Shown here one piece after another: positions 59,776 through 64,000 of a DNA stretch of 64,000 nt (position 1 is the stretch's first letter; the number at the start of each line of letters is the position of its first letter). Both the position numbers and the translations under genes were made by a program. The notes under the pieces were generated by a model. That model was not told the DNA's origin and did no database searches. It was given only the letters and a program-made list of their open reading frames with translations. This DNA is from Neonectria sp. B-13 (lineage: Eukaryota > Ascomycota > Sordariomycetes > Hypocreales > Nectriaceae), in assembly GCA_002682825.1 (NCBI GenBank), contig NOKP01000011.1, forward strand, positions 868,420 to 932,419, read 5' to 3'.

Positions 59776-61223
59776 GACCCGGAATGGTCTGGACCTTGTT
59801 TAATATCACCCAGGAGGCCACGTATATACACCCCCAAAACAACAGCATGCCGCCCAGAACTTGCTCGGCACACTACCGAGTGTCGAGTGCGGCACGAACC
59901 TATCCCTGGACAACCCGAGAAGCTTTGTTGTCTGCTACGACTTTTACCCTGTTACATTTTTGTTGGTCATTGTGCATCTTTGCATAGCCTGGACATCGCT
60001 TACAGCATTATTTCCCCTCCGCATTAATGGATTGGCCTCTTTTTCACCGAGTTTTGTTATGGTCATGTACACTGGAACGGAGGCAGTCTATAAACCAAGT
60101 TTGCATCTAGAAGGACTTTTGCATTTGGACCCCCTTCTCTCACCCGCTCCGCCATCGGGCACCGAGACGATGTCGCCCTCATACGTCTCTTCTCTGATAC
60201 ATCTGGTCTTCTCCCGGAAGGCGAATCCGCGGGAGAAGTGTCGAAATCTTGTCAGAACTGTTTGCGACGCGTCCATCTTCAACGCATTAGTGGAGTTTGC
60301 ATCGAATATCTATCACACATCTTTGGGTCACCGCGAGCTGTGACCTGTGATCTCCCACTCCCACAGACGCTGGAGGAAGGATGGATTTGTTGCTGGCTGG
60401 GCCTTTGGGACTGAGCTTGGGGACGACGCCAGACGGCGCCTTGCTCAGTGGAGGAGTTGGGGACATTGGAGTAAACGTGGCTTGGCGTGGAGAGGAAGAA
60501 TGGAGTTTGGTTGTATTGTATCTGTAGCCTGATGTACAGTTTTTTTGCCCCTAATTTACTGGATGGCACTTCATCTTGACTCCGTGACAACTGATGGCCT
60601 TGCCGCCTTCGTGGAAGTACACACTGATAATTGCTGTGGGGCGGTCTCAAGTAAGCTGGGTCTCGCAACATTGCTACTGTGAAGCCATCCGATATGCCAG
60701 ATGTAACTACATTTCCTCAGTCGCCGGGTCCTTACACGACGGACATCACCTGCCTGCATTCCTTGTGGCAATGGAATACACTGATAGACCCTGCCTTACA
60801 CTCGTGGAGAGGCCTATTATCTTCCGCCGTCAACGTTGTCGCGGTGTAATCCTGCTACAGACGCTCTTAGGTTGCGTTAGAGGAAATTAATCACGAAGCA
60901 ACTTACGGACATGTCTTCTTTTGTCGTGGCGTGATTCGCCTCCATTATGACGAACTAGGATTGGGTTTGGCTGTCGGTTTCTAGCTGAGTTGTTTGGTCT
61001 TGCTTACTCGAAGGCGCCTACTTTATACCTTTTGGATAAATACTGGAAGCAGTCCGTTGGTTTGGTGCCCGAAGGTCGTGTTTCAGAGGCTCGATGACGT
61101 TGTCTCTTGGAGTTGGCCAATAATGTTTCCTGGACGGCTCCGAGACTGCCTTCTCAGAGCAGGCAGAGTGGTACGCATAGTCACTTCAGAACCGACTCAA
61201 TATTATACAATTCAAAAGAAAAT
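59776..61223. other. Convergent intergenic region
   Basis: 3' flanks of the coiled-coil gene (+) and the APH-like gene (-). No gene is supported. Confidence 0.5.
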
Positions 61224-62286
61224 TCAGTATTCGATGTAGCCTAACATGTGAGACGAGATCCCAGACTCCATCCACCGTTGCATCAAATTTCTCCATCCCA
61301 GGGCAAGATCGGTCATAATGGCAATCCTTGAAGTCATCGTCAGTAAAAAGCAGCGATATGAAAGTGGTCAGTGCATACCAATTTTAGACACGCTCATTAC
61401 CAGATACCCGCATATGTGCCTCATTGCTGGTATGTTTTCCTGCGGCAAAGCGAGCTTCTCCTCAAGCGCGCCACAGATTGGATGATGCTGGACCAAGGCG
61501 TAGGACATGAAGCTGATGGACAGGAAACTGGCCATTTCGAAATCGATGACATAGATGTCACCGTCGTCGGTGAACATGAAATTGCCTTCATAAAGGTCTG
61601 CAAAAACGAATACTAGGTCCCTTTCGAGTGTTACCGTGGGTGCAGTGTTTCTGATCATGGTTGCTACCTATTCATCAGTCAGTAAGAGAGGAATGCCGAC
61701 GACTCAAGTTATTTCGTACTTTGTTGAGATGCTTCTCCAGCATAGCAACCGAGTCGTACTGGATCGACGCTCTGTAGGAATTGAATAGTGGATGTCTGAT
61801 AAGACCACCTCCACATGGACCTGGTGCGGCGTTCTCAGGAACTGGGAGTGATAGAAGTACCCTCAAGGCCCGTTCTATCTTGTCGTAGTAATAATCCTTT
61901 ACGCCAAAAAAGCTAGGCCAGTCCTCCATGAACGCAGCAAGCGTCTTTCCATGCACATACTCCATGATGATATAAGTCCAATCGCCCAGGTGTAAGACAC
62001 GGTAAATCTCTGGGATGCGGATTCCTTGTCGGTCTTGCTGGGGCAAACCTTCCAGAGCGTCGTATGCAAACTGATGAGTCCTTGCCTCTGAGTCTCTCAG
62101 CGAATACTCGTTTGATCCGTATTTAATAAAAACGACAGGATTTTCCGGAGGATATACGAGCCCTGTGACCTGCCAGCCGCGAGAGTCGCACGCTGGTTGT
62201 CGGCGGACCATGGCGTCGACCTCGTCATCGGTAAGGCTTTCGGCGACCTGACGAGGGGTTTGTTGGGCCATGGCATGAGGTTCCAT
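61224..62286 (-). CDS. APH/choline-kinase-like phosphotransferase
   Basis: Three exons (61720-62286, 61408-61667, 61326-61224 reading downward) give 309 residues. Intron 1 is 52 bp (GTACGA...TAG); intron 2 starts GTATCT, has a TACTGAC branch-like site and ends AAG. Exon 3 encodes IAIMTDLALGWRNLMQRWME to HMLGYIEY. N-lobe features: VVFIKYGSNEYSLRDSEART (Lys and Glu pair) and YIIMEYVHGKTL hinge. Catalytic region: FADLYEGNFMF, so Asp213 and Asn218 of the HxDxxxxN motif are present but the His position is Phe211; IDFE supplies Asp231. Fungal members of this superfamily are numerous and mostly without known substrate. Without the last splice the protein would end early at VSKIGMH, so exon 3 is inference from frame and composition. 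Confidence 0.78.
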
Positions 62287-63603
62287 TGCGAGAATGAGAA
62301 TATGTTGTAAGAAACGAGCACTACTGAATGCGACAAGATGTGTGACTAGGAAGCAGTCGAAGCTCGGAAGCTTGACATTGAGCAGCGTGGCTGCTTAGGT
62401 CATCGCCTCACTTGTATTTTACTGGTTGTCGTTTCCTCCGATAATGTCGTCTCAATCTGGAAAACACAGCAAGCACGAGGCAAGTTTGTACTGGCTACTT
62501 AAAATAAAAATGACAGTAGGTAGCGTTCTTCCAGGCACCCGAAGTAAAGATCCTAGAAACCCCTCATTCCAGGCTGTTGGGTTTATAATTAGATAATCAT
62601 AATTGCAACAACTAACATGTGATTGTTGGTGATGTTCTGTAGGCGCCTTCCCCACATGGCCCGGACTTGGGGCCAACAACGGGGACTAACTGAACATCGA
62701 CATAACCACAACCAACATGACAAGTTCCTACAAGAATAAGAAGAAGGTATACTAAGACCAATCCCATCCCTAACCTAGGCTCTAGCCGTAACTTAAATAC
62801 TGTCTACCCTAACTAGCACTGACTACTAACCATGGCCACTAAATACAATTTTTATAGTATTTCTTTAATAGAGGAAATAAGAGTTAAAGTTGAAGCTGCT
62901 ATTATCTTAGGACCTCAGGAGAGGCGGGCGCCTATGCGCTTACTCAATTAGGCCAGGAACTGACAGGGGTTCCAAGGCTTAGTGGGTGGAGCATTTTCTT
63001 GGTTTGCTCCTATTGGTTGGCCTACCACTCGGTATCAGCCTCCTTGGATGAGGATGTGGTCTGGTAAACGCTTAGGGCAAATACGACCAATGAATACACC
63101 TACGATCTATGGCTATGAAACAGAAAGGAGCACGTTCGGCGTCAAACAGGGAACCGTACCTCGTATATGATCTGGTCCATGTCACGTTAGCTGTTGGTCA
63201 TGCCTTGTAGCGGATGCTTGAGGCATTCGGGAGACACATGGGCTGAAAGAAGTGGTCACTTGTTGGTTGAAGGTTATTACACTTCAAGCCCAGGCAGGTA
63301 TGCAGGCCATGATCTAATTAAAGCAGCTTTGCTACTATTTCCGCCTACGAGGAGCGTTAATCATATGTGTTAAGCGCGCTTGAGGCGAAGAAAGGAAAAA
63401 GAAAGGGAGTGGACAAGTATAAGAGAACAACCCATTCTCCATTGCCAGGAGCGTGAGACACAAGCATCCATAACAAACTCGGCACTGAAAACATCAACGT
63501 TCCATATTCTTCACCTTCACCTCATCTTGTCTATCTCCAGACCAGCCCAAGCACCAAAATCATCCATTACCCATCAACAAATCTCGCGGTGTTATCATTG
63601 ACC
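62287..63603. other. AT-richer intergenic region
   Basis: Between divergent APH-like (-) and DUF7770-like (+) genes. A 40-codon frame starting MATKYNFYSISLIEE lies at 62832-62951, in AT-rich sequence unlike its surroundings; it may be transposon-derived but I cannot assign it. No other gene is seen. Confidence 0.4.
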
Positions 63604-64000
63604 ATGGCGGACCACTCAAAGATGGAATATGAGATAAATGACATCGATAAGCGACGCATTGACTTTCTCAATGACCTTATGAGCACACGTGTGTCTCAAT
63701 TCTATGTGGAGTTTTTGCAGCAGGGTGGATCAAAGCCGCATGTTGTCTTTCATGTCAATACTGATCGACCAGTCTACGCACGAGGTCAAGATGGAAAGGA
63801 CGTGCAGCTCAAGGGTTGTCTTATTGGCATAGACTACACGGGCCCAGGCCTCAGAGGTACATTCATTGTCAAGGCCGTACCCTACCAGGATTCGTCCAAC
63901 TCGGCGAGAGCGGCTTTCCAATTTCCTTTGGGAGAAACGCCCATGAGGATCGTCGACATAATCAACATACTCCGAGGTCGAGATCGCTATCTCCCAGAAA
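63604..64000 (+). CDS. DUF7770-like protein, N-terminal part (cut by window end)
   Basis: Starts ATGGCGGAC in good context (ACC before ATG) and stays open for 132 codons to the window edge. The sequence reads MADHSKMEYEINDIDKRRID, then VVFHVNTDRPVYARGQ, GCLIGIDYTGPGLRGTFIV, and finally MRIVDIINILRGRDRYLPE. A central 'iDm...G..G' strand followed by 'v.diid.i..rgRDRY' is the pattern I recall from the fungal DUF7770 family, where a GCRYW-type motif should follow beyond the window. Function unknown. The assignment is tentative. Confidence 0.5.
   Translation, partial: MADHSKMEYEINDIDKRRIDFLNDLMSTRVSQFYVEFLQQGGSKPHVVFHVNTDRPVYARGQDGKDVQLKGCLIGIDYTGPGLRGTFIVKAVPYQDSSNSARAAFQFPLGETPMRIVDIINILRGRDRYLPE

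Noticed and set aside
62832..62951. 40-codon AT-rich frame (MATKYNFYSISLIEE...)
   Set aside because: Too short and without a recognised family. Possible transposon remnant but unsupported.
1..64000. tRNA, rRNA, CRISPR arrays, intact transposase or reverse transcriptase
   Set aside because: Looked for and not found. The repeats at 14-19 kb are contiguous or irregular tandem arrays, not spaced CRISPR repeats, and the window is eukaryotic.

Overview
The window reads as nuclear chromosomal DNA of a filamentous ascomycete (Pezizomycotina, most likely a Sordariomycete). The support is: genes split by short introns with GTAAGT/GTATGT-type donors and YAG acceptors, GC-rich coding sequence, a HAL4/SAT4-type kinase, an Osh1-type oxysterol-binding protein, a fungal rhodopsin-domain membrane protein, and the fungal-expanded families DUF7924, PD-(D/E)XK-like and DUF7770. 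I saw no rRNA, tRNA, CRISPR or intact transposon. A 100-base run of N (28348-28447) is an assembly gap.

Layout. 1-8.3 kb: no supportable gene. 8.33-12.5 kb: HAL4/SAT4-like kinase (+) with TATA box, a leader carrying a single uORF, a 25-codon first exon and a 1,053-bp intron. 14-22 kb: gene-poor degenerate block with short tandem-repeat patches, a frameshifted DUF7924 relic and a broken aminoglycoside-phosphotransferase-like relic. 22.5-33.2 kb: three minus-strand genes, namely a peroxisomal-type acyl-CoA thioesterase (C-terminal AKL), an Osh1-type sterol/lipid transfer protein interrupted by the gap, and a large GH18 chitinase with Ser/Thr-rich repeats and a GPI-type tail. 36.5-42.2 kb: truncated PD-(D/E)XK-like gene (+), pirin (-), rhodopsin-domain protein (-), short-chain dehydrogenase (+). 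44.4-49.8 kb: DUF3433-like multi-pass membrane protein (+) and an uncharacterised protein built around an octapeptide repeat (-). 49.8-57.4 kb: no supportable gene. 57.4-59.8 kb: coiled-coil protein (+) preceded by an ATG-free stretch. 61.2-62.3 kb: APH-like kinase (-). 63.6 kb to the end: start of a DUF7770-like gene (+), cut by the window edge.

The intact genes are mostly unrelated housekeeping or membrane/cell-surface functions, and I see no biosynthetic cluster or defence island. Exons were joined by eye from splice signals, reading-frame phase and family resemblance; no search was run. The strongest unusual signals are the 1.67-kb ATG-free stretch before the coiled-coil gene, the 15-unit octapeptide array, the apparently signal-less GPI-type chitinase, and the repeat-and-relic block at 14-22 kb.
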